In this document: positions 8,004-16,379 of the stretch, in pieces
Position numbering within the stretch: the stretch's first letter is position 1
Layout of the letters: every line of letters starts with the position of its first letter
Assembly (NCBI GenBank): GCA_947176535.1
Contig: CAMWQU010000012.1
Location: 1 to 64,000, forward strand
DNA: 64,000 nucleotides
Direction: 5' to 3'
Source: an uncultured Prevotellaceae bacterium
GTDB lineage: Bacteria > Bacteroidota > Bacteroidia > Bacteroidales > Bacteroidaceae
Program-made: the position numbers and the translations under genes
Notes under the pieces: model-generated
What the model was told of the DNA's origin: nothing
The model's database searches: none
Seen by the model: only the letters and a program-made list of their open reading frames with translations

Positions 8004-8998
8004 TTTGTACCCTCCTTTCTGACAACCTCTCCGAAGCGCTTGGGCTTACAGTAGGTATTGATAAGCGGCGTAAAGGCATTCATGATGATGATTGCAAATG
8101 ACATACCCTCCGGATAAGCTCCCCAGTTACGGATAATAACCGTCAATAGACCTATCGAGATACCATAGACAAGTTGTCCTTTGTATGACATAGGTGAGGT
8201 GACATAATCCGTTGCCATATAGCAGGCACCCAACATTAGACCGCCGGAGAAAATAACCTGCAAAGGATCTGCATAGATGGGGTTGCACAAATGTAGCAAG
8301 CCGGCAAACACCAGCACTGTACCGATAATTGAAACCGGAATGTGCCACGTGATAATCTTCTTCCACAGCATGAAAGCGGCACCCAGCAGCAGGAGCAGTG
8401 CGCTGACTTCACCCAACGAGCCACCGGTCTGACCGATAAGCATATCCATGCTTGCTGGTAAATCGTTCAACACGGAAGCATCTTTTTCAATAATCGCTTT
8501 CTGCATCAGGCTCAACGGTGTGGCTGCCGTCTGAGCATCCAGATAACTCATTTCTCCACTAACGGGCCACGTAGTCATCTGCACGGGGAAGCTAATCAAC
8601 AGGAATACACGACCTGCAAGAGCCGGATTGAAGACGTTCTGTCCCAGTCCGCCAAATGTCATTTTACCTACACCAATAGCAAACAGAGCACCCAGAACAA
8701 TAATCCACAAAGGCAGATTCGAGGGCAGGTTGAACGCCAAAAGCATACCCGTCAGGACTGCACTGCCGTCAAGGATGGTCAGCCGCTGACGCTTCAATAC
8801 AAACTTAGTGATAGCCCATTCAAAGAAGACGCACGCCAAAACCGAAGTCAACATGACGGTTACAGCTCCCAGTCCGAAGAAGTAGAAACTGGCCAACATG
8901 GCCGGCAACAATGCGATGCACACCCCATACATATTCTGCCGGACGCTATCGCCACTGTGGACATGCGGGGAAAGAGAAACTATAAATTTATTAGCCAT
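8000..8998 (-). CDS. rnfD: Rnf complex subunit RnfD
   Basis: Large membrane subunit of Rnf (332 aa, about 8-10 helices), related to NqrB and implicated in ion transport. SPHVHSGDSVRQNMYGV at the N-terminus and NVFNPALAGR (121-130) are family signatures. TAATPL around residue 160 fits the covalent FMN site, and YMATDYVTSPMS is conserved. It is coupled to rnfG by a four-base overlap and follows rnfC by 23 bases. Confidence 0.96.
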   Translation of the reverse strand: MANKFIVSLSPHVHSGDSVRQNMYGVCIALLPAMLASFYFFGLGAVTVMLTSVLACVFFEWAITKFVLKRQRLTILDGSAVLTGMLLAFNLPSNLPLWIIVLGALFAIGVGKMTFGGLGQNVFNPALAGRVFLLISFPVQMTTWPVSGEMSYLDAQTAATPLSLMQKAIIEKDASVLNDLPASMDMLIGQTGGSLGEVSALLLLLGAAFMLWKKIITWHIPVSIIGTVLVFAGLLHLCNPIYADPLQVIFSGGLMLGACYMATDYVTSPMSYKGQLVYGISIGLLTVIIRNWGAYPEGMSFAIIIMNAFTPLINTYCKPKRFGEVVRKEGTK

Positions 8999-9021
8999 AA
9001 TCTATTGTCTATTATCATTTA

Positions 9022-10368
9022 TCATTTTTTTGTCGCTCTGCTACGTATGATTCCCATAACGGTAGACTTACCCAAACGGATGTAGTCGAGCAAAGGACGA
9101 TGGCTGGGGCATGTAAACTGACATGAGCCGCATTCGATGCAACTGGTAATGTCATTCTGTTCTGCCGCATCCCAATCACGCTGTCCGCTCACCTTTGCCA
9201 ACAAATAAGGTTCCAGGCCCATTGCACAAACGCCTACGCACTTCGCACAACGGATGCAAGGCTCCATCTCTGCACGTTTGGCCTCGCTGCGGTTCATGAT
9301 GAGCAATCCGCTGCTACCCTTCGTCATGGGAACATCAAGGCTCAGCAAAGCCTTACCCATCATCGGGCCACCGCCGATAATCTTTCCCGTATCTTCGGGC
9401 AGACCACCGCACTCGTCAATCAACTGACTGAAAGGAGTGCCCAAACGGGCCAACAGATTGGAAGGCTGACTGAGGCTCTTTCCCGTCACCGTAATAACAC
9501 GCTCGATAAGAGGCTTGTTCTTCATTACAGCCTCGTAGATGGCGTAGCAGGTTCCCACGTTCTGCACAATGGCTCCCGTATCAATAGGCAATGCAGGAGG
9601 TGCCGGCACCTGACGGCCGATAATCGCATCTATCAACTGCTTTTCACCACCCTGCGGATACTTCATCTGCAAGGGTACGACCTCGATTTCGGGGTATTGC
9701 TTTGCCTTTTCCGTCATCAGACTGATGGCGTCCGGCTTATTGCACTCGATACCGATGTAAGCCTTATTCACACCGACTGCTTTCATAACCAAACGGAGAC
9801 CCACCAAGATTTCCTCGGGATGTGCCAGCATCAGGCTATGGTCTGCTGTCAAATAAGGTTCGCACTCCACAGCATTCACTATCACACACTCTGCCACCTT
9901 GCCCGGAGGGGGACAAAGTTTGACGTGTGTGGGGAACGTTGCACCGCCCATACCTACGATACCGGCAGCCTTGATTTTTTCGACGATGGCCTTGGCATCC
10001 AGTTCCGGACGTTCTTCCAGACGAACCAACTCCGCAGAACGGTCGATATTCTCGTCCCACTCATCACCTTCCACATCGACGGTGACAGCCATACGGCGCA
10101 GTCCGCTGGCATCCAAAGCCACATCGACCTTACTTACTTTTCCGCTAACACTGCTATAAACCGGAGCACTGACGAAACCGTTGGCCTCGCCCAACAGAGT
10201 GCCGACCTTCACCACGTCGCCTTTCTTGACAACCGGATTGGCGGGAGCACCGATATGCTGGAACATGCTGAACACGGCCTGTTTGGGCAGACCTGCCTCC
10301 CGGATGGGGCAACCTGCCGACAGTTTATTCTCCTCAGGATGAACTCCTCCTATCTTAAATGTCTTCAT
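9022..10368 (-). CDS. rnfC: Rnf complex subunit RnfC
   Basis: Peripheral subunit (448 aa) that exchanges electrons with NAD(H). KAAGIVGMGGATFPTHVK is the glycine-rich nucleotide/FMN-binding motif shared with Nqo1/NuoF. Two [4Fe-4S] motifs follow near the C-terminus, CIRCAKCVGVCAMG and CIECGSCQFTCPS. The biotinyl-like N-terminal barrel is typical. It has the standard length without the long C-terminal repeats of gamma-proteobacterial RnfC. The gap to rnfB is three bases. Confidence 0.97.
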   Translation of the reverse strand: MKTFKIGGVHPEENKLSAGCPIREAGLPKQAVFSMFQHIGAPANPVVKKGDVVKVGTLLGEANGFVSAPVYSSVSGKVSKVDVALDASGLRRMAVTVDVEGDEWDENIDRSAELVRLEERPELDAKAIVEKIKAAGIVGMGGATFPTHVKLCPPPGKVAECVIVNAVECEPYLTADHSLMLAHPEEILVGLRLVMKAVGVNKAYIGIECNKPDAISLMTEKAKQYPEIEVVPLQMKYPQGGEKQLIDAIIGRQVPAPPALPIDTGAIVQNVGTCYAIYEAVMKNKPLIERVITVTGKSLSQPSNLLARLGTPFSQLIDECGGLPEDTGKIIGGGPMMGKALLSLDVPMTKGSSGLLIMNRSEAKRAEMEPCIRCAKCVGVCAMGLEPYLLAKVSGQRDWDAAEQNDITSCIECGSCQFTCPSHRPLLDYIRLGKSTVMGIIRSRATKK

Positions 10369-10371
10369 ATT

Positions 10372-11259
10372 TTATTCCGTTTTTGAGGGTGCTACAGGAA
10401 CTTCCGAGATCTCTGCCTTCGGCTTGCGCGGAGGCATATTGAACGCATGGATGGCCGATTTCGGACAAGCCTCTTCACATTTGCGACAGAGTTTGCACTT
10501 CTCCGCATCAATGTAAGCCAGATTGTTGGTAAGGGTGATAGCTTCGAACTTCTCGCACACCTTCACACACTTGCCACAGCCGATGCACGACACCGTGCAG
10601 CACTTGTTGGCGATGGCACCCTTGTCTTTGTTATTACACAAGACCACCATACGGCGGTTCTTCGAACCTTTCAGACGAATCTCGATAATCTGGCGCGGGC
10701 AAGCCTTTGCACAAGCACCACAAGCCGTACACTTCTCTTCGTCCACCTCCGGGAGCAAAGTCTCCGGATTGATGCGGATGGCACCGAACTGGCAGGCCGT
10801 CACGCAGTCGCCACAACCCAGACAGCCATACGCGCATCCGGTCTCGCCCATACCGGTCATCTGCTGCACCTTACAACTCTGCGCACCGTCGAAGTCCACC
10901 AAGCGGGGACGATTCTCACACGTGCCGTTGCAACGCACCACTGCCACCTTCGGGGCCGAGGCTTCCGCCGTCATGCCCAAAATGCCGGCAACCTGCTCCA
11001 TCACGGCCTGACCGCCCACAGGGCAAAGCAGACCTTCGATAGAGCCTTTCTCATCAGCCGATTTCACGCAAGCTCCCGCAAAACCGGAACAACCCGGAAA
11101 GCCACAGCCTCCGCAGTTGGCCTGAGGAAGCACCGCACTGACTTCGCCAATCCGCTCATCCTCATGCACCGCGAACTTGCGCGACGCAAAGTACAGCAAA
11201 AGGGCTGCAATGAGTCCGATAGCTCCCAAGGCAATAATTGCCAATAGAATTAAATTCAT
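10372..11259 (-). CDS. rnfB: Rnf complex subunit RnfB (polyferredoxin)
   Basis: Entry point for electrons from ferredoxin, 295 aa. One N-terminal membrane helix is followed by the CGGCGFPGCSGFAGAC cluster domain. Then come several ferredoxin-type Cys motifs, among them CGDCVTAC, CTACGACAKACP, CIGCGKCVKVC and CKLCRKCEEACP, so it can carry several [4Fe-4S] clusters. It is the first rnf structural gene, 34 bases after rseC. This gene order (rseC-rnfBCDGEA) is usual in Bacteroidales. Confidence 0.97.
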   Translation of the reverse strand: MNLILLAIIALGAIGLIAALLLYFASRKFAVHEDERIGEVSAVLPQANCGGCGFPGCSGFAGACVKSADEKGSIEGLLCPVGGQAVMEQVAGILGMTAEASAPKVAVVRCNGTCENRPRLVDFDGAQSCKVQQMTGMGETGCAYGCLGCGDCVTACQFGAIRINPETLLPEVDEEKCTACGACAKACPRQIIEIRLKGSKNRRMVVLCNNKDKGAIANKCCTVSCIGCGKCVKVCEKFEAITLTNNLAYIDAEKCKLCRKCEEACPKSAIHAFNMPPRKPKAEISEVPVAPSKTE

Positions 11260-11293
11260 AATTTATTTAACGTTACTATTATTGATTAAACTT

Positions 11294-11707
11294 TTATCTC
11301 AGACTAAACGAGAACTTGCGTTGCAGCATTTCCCGCAGACTATATAATATAATATAGTAAGGAATGAGGGAGAACAACGCTATCATCGCTGCCAGCACTT
11401 CGCTTGCAGTAAAAGTCGAAACGAACATCAGCACACCCACAACCAACAATATGGGAGCGACGTAGGCCCAAACCACGGCACGCAGGCCAAGCCCCACCTC
11501 GCCGACAATCGTCACCGACTGCCCTACCTCATATTTCGAGGCTTCGGGCGTGACTATTTCTATTGATTTCTGCTCCTTCTCCGCGCTATGGCACAGGGAA
11601 GCGACAGAACAGGCGGCACATGCCGTCTCCTGAGCGATAGAGACAACAACGCTATGGGACGTAATGCGTTCCACGGTTCCATTATGCTCTATCCGTCGTG
11701 CTTTCAT
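11294..11707 (-). CDS. rseC: RseC/SoxR-reducing-system family membrane protein
   Basis: Small membrane protein of 137 aa. An N-terminal soluble part carries the Cys cluster CAACSVASLC; two transmembrane helices (about 80-125) follow, matching the RseC/MucC family. In other bacteria members sit in rnf/rsx operons and act in SoxR reduction or sigma-E control. Its exact role in Bacteroidetes is unknown; helping Rnf assembly or its redox state is a guess from context. It is the first gene of the operon, behind a -7 box at 11733-11740. Confidence 0.85.
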   Translation of the reverse strand: MKARRIEHNGTVERITSHSVVVSIAQETACAACSVASLCHSAEKEQKSIEIVTPEASKYEVGQSVTIVGEVGLGLRAVVWAYVAPILLVVGVLMFVSTFTASEVLAAMIALFSLIPYYIILYSLREMLQRKFSFSLR

Positions 11708-11732
11708 TTCTGCAGTCTCGTATAAACACGCA

Positions 11733-11740
11733 CAAAGATA
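11733..11740 (-). promoter_or_regulatory. -7 box of the rseC-rnf-galE operon
   Basis: Reads TATCTTTG on the minus strand, 26 bases before the rseC start codon. No other minus-strand promoter box of this quality was noticed before galE, so it probably drives all eight genes. Confidence 0.65.
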
Positions 11741-11819
11741 ATAATTTTTTATGAGGATTTGCTACTAATGTGGGGAAAAAGTATTAACTTCGTGCTCAAA
11801 TTACAAACAAGGTTATCTT

Positions 11820-12620
11820 ATGAAGGTTTTTGTAAAGCCTGTTTTGGGCGTTTTTATATTTGTCTTTCTACAACTGCTTACCGGGTGGGCCATAAAGCTG
11901 TTCTTCATGCCTCTTACCCCGAAAAAGCTGGCCGCATCCATCATCGTAAGCGGCCTCATCACCATCCTCATACTCTACCGTATGAGGATGATTCGCAGAT
12001 GGACGGTCTACCCTATGGACATCAAATGGAGATATACCCCGTCAGCCTTTGCTGCGGCTATTTTCGGCATCTTTGCAGGAAACGTGTTAAGCGAATATCT
12101 CAACCTGCCCAATCCGATGAAGATGGAGTTCTTCAGCATGATCAGGGACTCATGGGGTATCTTCGCCATAGTCGTTTTCGGCCCTATTATTGAGGAACTG
12201 GTTTTCCGTGAGGCATTTATCGGCTACACCACCCGCCACAGTGTACCGCGGGAGGCTGCCGTCCTATTGTCGGCATTGGCTTTCAGCCTGATTCACCTCA
12301 ATCCGGCACAAATGCCCTTTGCTTTCATCATGGGCGTCCTGCTGGGCCTCATCTATGTCAAGACAAAAAGTGTCGTCATAACCAGCATCATCCACATTGC
12401 AAACAACAGCCTTGCCGTATGGGAGATGAAAAAATTAGGTCTCAAGATTGATGAGTTTAGCTACATCACCATCTTAGGCGGAGAGAGGAACACACTGATA
12501 CTCATTCTTCTCTCCTCCGCCCTCTGCTTTTTATTTCTTCGGGACTTCTATCGCAAATACCATTACAGCCGCCACAAGGCGAAGAAAAGACACCACCATC
12601 ATCATCACCACCATTCCTGA
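11820..12620 (+). CDS. CPBP-family intramembrane metalloprotease with poly-His tail
   Basis: Polytopic membrane protein of 266 aa with about eight hydrophobic segments. The CPBP/Abi motifs are present: FGPIIEELVFREAF (motif 1, paired Glu and Arg), FSLIHL (motif 2 His) and a third motif with HIANNS. These predict a glutamate/histidine metalloprotease like Rce1. Bacterial members act in prenyl-protein-like processing, bacteriocin immunity or signalling; no substrate can be named here. The last residues are a run of eight His before a final Ser, within a basic tail. The gene is divergent from rseC and followed by a long inverted repeat at 12661-12720. Confidence 0.88.
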   Translation: MKVFVKPVLGVFIFVFLQLLTGWAIKLFFMPLTPKKLAASIIVSGLITILILYRMRMIRRWTVYPMDIKWRYTPSAFAAAIFGIFAGNVLSEYLNLPNPMKMEFFSMIRDSWGIFAIVVFGPIIEELVFREAFIGYTTRHSVPREAAVLLSALAFSLIHLNPAQMPFAFIMGVLLGLIYVKTKSVVITSIIHIANNSLAVWEMKKLGLKIDEFSYITILGGERNTLILILLSSALCFLFLRDFYRKYHYSRHKAKKRHHHHHHHHS

Positions 12621-12660
12621 CATCGTCCCGCCTCTCCCGTACAGAGCGGAAAGCATCTAA

Positions 12661-12720
12661 CGAAGTGTCATTCTCCGTGTCATTGCCAATGCGGCAAGAA
12701 CCACGAGAATGACACTTTCG
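12661..12720. repeat. 60-bp inverted repeat (nested hairpin)
   Basis: The arms CGAAGTGTCATTCTCCGTG (12661-12679) and CACGAGAATGACACTTTCG (12702-12720) pair nearly perfectly. Inside them is a second hairpin, TTGCC / GGCAA at 12683-12697. There is no T-run on either side, so it is not a classical terminator, although it could end or stabilise the CPBP protease mRNA. Confidence 0.75.
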
Positions 12721-12771
12721 TCGTAAACAGGCAAGCCCCTTTGTTCACCTCTCATATCTATAATAAGGAAT

Positions 12772-12866
12772 CGCACGCGCACGTGTATAGAGGCCCCCGC
12801 CTCGTCCATAGGAGGATGGAGGCTAGACAATATATGGATCGAGGCCCGACGTCGGGGGGATCCGAA
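12772..12866. repeat. Intergenic palindromic element, locus B
   Basis: Begins with an alternating purine-pyrimidine tract (12772-12789), after TAAGGAA. It continues with CCTCGTCCATAGGAGGATGG and ends with GAGGCCCGACGTCGGGGGGA (12841-12860). The right end matches that of locus A (CGACGTCGGGGGGA), which shows common descent. Confidence 0.7.
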
Positions 12867-12930
12867 GCAGGCCTGCGGTGCCCTCTACATCTGTACTGCT
12901 ACAAAGCCCAAAGTTTACTCGGATAAAACA

Positions 12931-12962
12931 GAATGGCCCTGCCTCACGGCAGAGCCATCCTT
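12931..12962 (-). terminator. Probable terminator of rpsP
   Basis: The inverted repeat ATGGCCCTGCC / GGCAGAGCCAT with a four-base loop lies about 50 bases beyond the rpsP stop. On the minus strand it is followed by only a weak T-rich stretch (TCTGTTTT). Confidence 0.5.
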
Positions 12963-13010
12963 CTATGCTGTTTGAAAAATCTATTAGAATAAAATTTTTA
13001 ACTTGATTGC

Positions 13011-13580
13011 TTAAGCCTCAGTTGCTTCAGTGTTGGTCTCTGTAGCGTCTGCGTTCTCTGATGCGGCCTCACTCTCAGCAGCAGCGGCCTCTGCCTCAGC
13101 CTCGGCTTTGGCAGCAGCTTCAGCAGCTTTCTTCTCGGCTACTTTCTCCTGAACCTTGGCATTTGCTTTCTTTTCAGCTTCCAGGCGGGCAGCCTCTTCA
13201 GCCTTCTTGTCAGCAGCCAGTTTGGCTTCTATGGCAGCCAGACCCTTCTGACGGTCTGCCTTCCATGCTTCGAACTTTGCCTGTGCGGCAGCTTCATCAA
13301 AAGCTCCCTTCTTCACACCACCCTTGAGATGCTTCATGAGGTAGACACCTTCACGGCTCAGGATGTTACGAACAGTGTCGGTAGGCTGTGCACCCACTTC
13401 AACCCAATACAAGGCACGATCGAATTTCAAATCTACAGTGGCAGGATTGGTGTTGGGATTGTACGTACCAATCTTCTCTGTAAACTTACCATCTCGTGGA
13501 GCTCTTACATCAGCGATCACGATGCTATAGAAAGCATAGCTTTTGCGTCCGTGGCGCTGTAATCTAATTTTTGTTGCCAT
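13011..13580 (-). CDS. rpsP: 30S ribosomal protein S16 with long charged tail
   Basis: Small-subunit ribosomal protein that binds 16S rRNA. The first ~85 residues are the usual S16 fold ([20 protein letters not shown] at the N-terminus). The remaining ~100 residues are an Ala/Lys/Glu-rich, probably helical or coiled extension ending in an acidic Ala/Glu/Thr tail. Most bacterial S16 proteins are only 75-90 aa. Such extensions are common in Bacteroidetes, so this is lineage-typical rather than a fusion error. Monocistronic, with promoter box at 13636-13643. Confidence 0.97.
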   Translation of the reverse strand: MATKIRLQRHGRKSYAFYSIVIADVRAPRDGKFTEKIGTYNPNTNPATVDLKFDRALYWVEVGAQPTDTVRNILSREGVYLMKHLKGGVKKGAFDEAAAQAKFEAWKADRQKGLAAIEAKLAADKKAEEAARLEAEKKANAKVQEKVAEKKAAEAAAKAEAEAEAAAAESEAASENADATETNTEATEA

Positions 13581-13635
13581 TTAGTTAAAATTTTATTTAA
13601 TAGGTTTGAAATCTGCCATCTCGTGGCATTGGGCG

Positions 13636-13643
13636 CAAAGGTA
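13636..13643 (-). promoter_or_regulatory. -7 box of rpsP
   Basis: TACCTTTG on the minus strand, 56 bases before the S16 start. The leader contains TGCC...GGCA (about 13613-13628), a small hairpin that might take part in ribosomal-protein autoregulation; that is speculation. Confidence 0.6.
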
Positions 13644-13672
13644 CAAAATAATTGCGAATTACAGTGAATGAA

Positions 13673-15067
13673 TTACGATTTATTTTCGCCTGAGTCACCA
13701 ATTTGTATCTCCGCATCGTTGCCCGAAACCTCTTTCAACGTCTTTTTGCGTTTAGCGTTCTCCGTCGCCCCCATTTTCAGCAACTGACGGGCCGTCGTTA
13801 TGATGCTTTGTCCGCTGTCGGCCGCGCTGGCCTCCACTTTCTCAAAAGCCTCGCTCGTTTTGTCCAACTGGCGCTTCACTTCGCTCAGTCGCTCGGCAAA
13901 CAGTTGCACGCGGTCTATCATCAGGTTGGCCAGTTGCATGATTTGCCCTTGATTCTCCACCTGACGCACCTGCCGCCACGTCATTTCCAGCACCCGGAGT
14001 GTCATGTACAGATTTTGCGAGCCGGAAATGACTACGCCTTTGTCGTAGGCTTCTTTCCAAAGTGTAGGTGCATTCGTCAGTGCCAACTGGAGAGCCGACT
14101 CCGAAAAGACGTACATCAGCACGAAATCCAGTTTTCCGCGGTTATCCTTGATGTATCGCGTATAGTTTTTCTTTGACAGTTCGTTGGCGTGAGTCCGCAT
14201 GCTGGCAATATGCCGCTTCAGAGCGTCCTGTTTCTGTCTTTCGTCTTCCGCGTTATGGTAATCCTCGAAAGCAGTAAAGGACATCTTCGAGTCAATGATA
14301 ACATCCCGCTTATCCGGGAAATGCAAAATTGCATCGGGAATCATACGATGCCCTTCCTCTTCATAAACGATGCGCCCATCCGTGTCCCGCATGGTCTCCT
14401 GCAACTCAAATTGTACGCCTTCCTCCAGTCCCATGTCTTCAAGAAGTTGCTTCAGTTTGAGTTCGCCGAAGTTTCCCTGTGTTTTGTTCTCTCCGGTCAG
14501 TGCCTGAGCCAGTTTGTCGGCGCGTTCTCCGACCTCGCGGCTCAGTTGGAAAGAGGTTTTTATGGACGCATCCAGACGTTGCATCGTCGCAGTCTGTTCC
14601 CGGTCGCTTTTCTCCACCGCCTCACGCATCTGCTGAATGTGGGCCTGCAAAGGATTCAGAATACCGGTCAGTTGCTCTTTGTTGGCCAAAGACAACTGCT
14701 CCGCCCTCTCTTTCAGAATCTTCTCCGAGGCCGTATTCATCTGTTCCTTGATAAGGTTCATCTGCTGCCGGTTCTCCTCCTCGTGCTGAAGGTGCATTCG
14801 CTCCAGGGCATCCTTATATTGTTGTTCCGCTTTCCGGAGTTGTTCTTCCTGTTGGATGCGCAAGGCAGACAGTTGCTGCCGGAACTGTTCTTTCTGTTCC
14901 TCAGCCTGACGCAGTCCGGTCATGCGCTGCTGCTCTGCATCCTCCATCTTATGTTTCAGTTCCTGTTTCAGCAAGGCTATCTGTGTGCGCAATCTTCCGA
15001 TGAAGACATAACCGACCATCAGCCCCACCGCCAAACCTATTATGATATACCCTATCTGCATAAGCAT
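13673..15067 (-). CDS. rmuC: DNA recombination protein RmuC
   Basis: RmuC-family protein, thought to limit DNA inversions/rearrangements, with a nuclease-like fold in the C-terminal half. An N-terminal transmembrane anchor (IGYIIIGLAVGLMVGYVFIG) leads to a long Gln/Glu-rich coiled coil (about 25-200). The conserved domain follows with GNFGELKLKQLLEDMGL, DAILHFPDKRDVIIDSKMS and LDFVLMYVFSE. The open frame extends upstream to a TTG at 15079, but a -7 box (TACTTTTG) covers 15077-15084, so translation must start at the ATG at 15067 or 15061; I use 15067, giving 464 aa. It diverges from the flavoprotein gene. Confidence 0.92.
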   Translation of the reverse strand: MLMQIGYIIIGLAVGLMVGYVFIGRLRTQIALLKQELKHKMEDAEQQRMTGLRQAEEQKEQFRQQLSALRIQQEEQLRKAEQQYKDALERMHLQHEEENRQQMNLIKEQMNTASEKILKERAEQLSLANKEQLTGILNPLQAHIQQMREAVEKSDREQTATMQRLDASIKTSFQLSREVGERADKLAQALTGENKTQGNFGELKLKQLLEDMGLEEGVQFELQETMRDTDGRIVYEEEGHRMIPDAILHFPDKRDVIIDSKMSFTAFEDYHNAEDERQKQDALKRHIASMRTHANELSKKNYTRYIKDNRGKLDFVLMYVFSESALQLALTNAPTLWKEAYDKGVVISGSQNLYMTLRVLEMTWRQVRQVENQGQIMQLANLMIDRVQLFAERLSEVKRQLDKTSEAFEKVEASAADSGQSIITTARQLLKMGATENAKRKKTLKEVSGNDAEIQIGDSGENKS

Positions 15068-15076
15068 TATTTTTTG

Positions 15077-15084
15077 CAAAAGTA
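15077..15084 (-). promoter_or_regulatory. -7 box of rmuC
   Basis: Minus-strand TACTTTTG predicts a start of transcription near 15070, only a few bases before the candidate ATGs at 15067 and 15061. The rmuC message would therefore be nearly leaderless. Confidence 0.5.
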
Positions 15085-15140
15085 AGAAAAAATAATCACT
15101 TTTATCCTTTCCGTTTTCAACTTTTTCTTATCTTCGCGGC

Positions 15141-16334
15141 ATGAAGGTTGCAATCATTGGTGCTGGTGCCGCAGGATGTTTCTGCGCCGTTACTCTCAAA
15201 CAAATGAATCCCTCTATCGAGGTGACTGTTTTCGAACGGGCCGTCCGTCCCATGGCCAAACTAAGCATCACCGGCGGAGGACGATGCAATCTGACGAATA
15301 CGTTCCTCAACATTTCCCACCTACAACAGGCTTATCCGCGGGGTTGGCGACTGATGCAACGTCTCTTTCGCCGGTTCAGTCCCGAGGACACCTGCCGGTG
15401 GTGGGAACGCGAAGGCGTAGAACTGGTTACGCAGGAAGACCAGTGCATCTTCCCCCGCTCGCAGGATGCCGGACAGGTTGTGAGAACCCTATCGCGACTG
15501 ATGCACGAAAGCGGCGTCAAACTTATCACCGGTTCCCACATCACCGAACTGCCCCAAGGTTACGACGCCTTCGTCATTACCACGGGCGGTTCACCACGAC
15601 TCTCTCCTTTGATTCTCAGTCTGCCCGAGGCCACCACTGCCTCATTCACGGTATCTCCGGTTCCCTCGTTGTTTGCCCTCAACATCGACGATGCGTCCCT
15701 GCAATCCCTTATGGGTATCACAATAGATGACGTTCGCGTCAGCATTGCCGGCACCAAGTTTCAGGCCGAAGGCACGTTGCTCATCACCCACTTTGGCATG
15801 AGCGGGCCTGTCATTCTGCGTCTGTCGTCGTATGCCGCACGCCATTTGCATGAGCTACAATACAAAGTTACGTTGTCCATCAACTGGATGCAAGGAGAGA
15901 ACGAAGATGCCGTGCGCGCTTCCCTGCAAAACTACTTACAAAGTAATCGCCTCATCGCCAACCATCATCCCCAGCACCTCACTGAACGCCACTGGATGAT
16001 GTTGCTCCACAGAGCGAATATCCCGGAAACCTGTCGGTGGGACAAAGTGAACCGGAAAGAGTTGAACCGGCTTGTAAGCATACTCACAGCCGACACCTAT
16101 GTCGTGACGGGACGCCGAACACATAAAACAGAATTTGTCACTTGCGGCGGCGTGGCTTTACAATCCGTCCATCCCGATACACTCGCCTTGCGTGCTTTGC
16201 CAAACGTATATCTCGCAGGAGAGGTACTTGACATAGACGGCATTACTGGCGGCTTCAACTTGCAAGCGGCCTGGACTACAGGATGGATAGTGGCTCAAAG
16301 CATCTCACAACGAGCTGCCGAGCCACTATCTTAG
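15141..16334 (+). CDS. BaiN/HI0933-family NAD(P)/FAD-dependent oxidoreductase
   Basis: Cytoplasmic flavoprotein of 397 aa, the normal length of the HI0933-like family (YhiN, BaiN). The N-terminal FAD motif VAIIGAGAAGCFCA is followed by the family signature SITGGGRCNLTN. The C-terminal dinucleotide/FAD stretch contains GGVALQSV and AGEVLDIDGITGGFNLQ. BaiN was reported to act on bile-acid intermediates in clostridia, but for most members including this one the substrate is unknown. Flanked by divergent rmuC and convergent glnN, so probably a single-gene transcript. Confidence 0.9.
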   Translation: MKVAIIGAGAAGCFCAVTLKQMNPSIEVTVFERAVRPMAKLSITGGGRCNLTNTFLNISHLQQAYPRGWRLMQRLFRRFSPEDTCRWWEREGVELVTQEDQCIFPRSQDAGQVVRTLSRLMHESGVKLITGSHITELPQGYDAFVITTGGSPRLSPLILSLPEATTASFTVSPVPSLFALNIDDASLQSLMGITIDDVRVSIAGTKFQAEGTLLITHFGMSGPVILRLSSYAARHLHELQYKVTLSINWMQGENEDAVRASLQNYLQSNRLIANHHPQHLTERHWMMLLHRANIPETCRWDKVNRKELNRLVSILTADTYVVTGRRTHKTEFVTCGGVALQSVHPDTLALRALPNVYLAGEVLDIDGITGGFNLQAAWTTGWIVAQSISQRAAEPLS

Positions 16335-16379
16335 CCTAATGCCTTATGATTGTTGCGTTTTCTTTCCGCCTTTCCGTTT

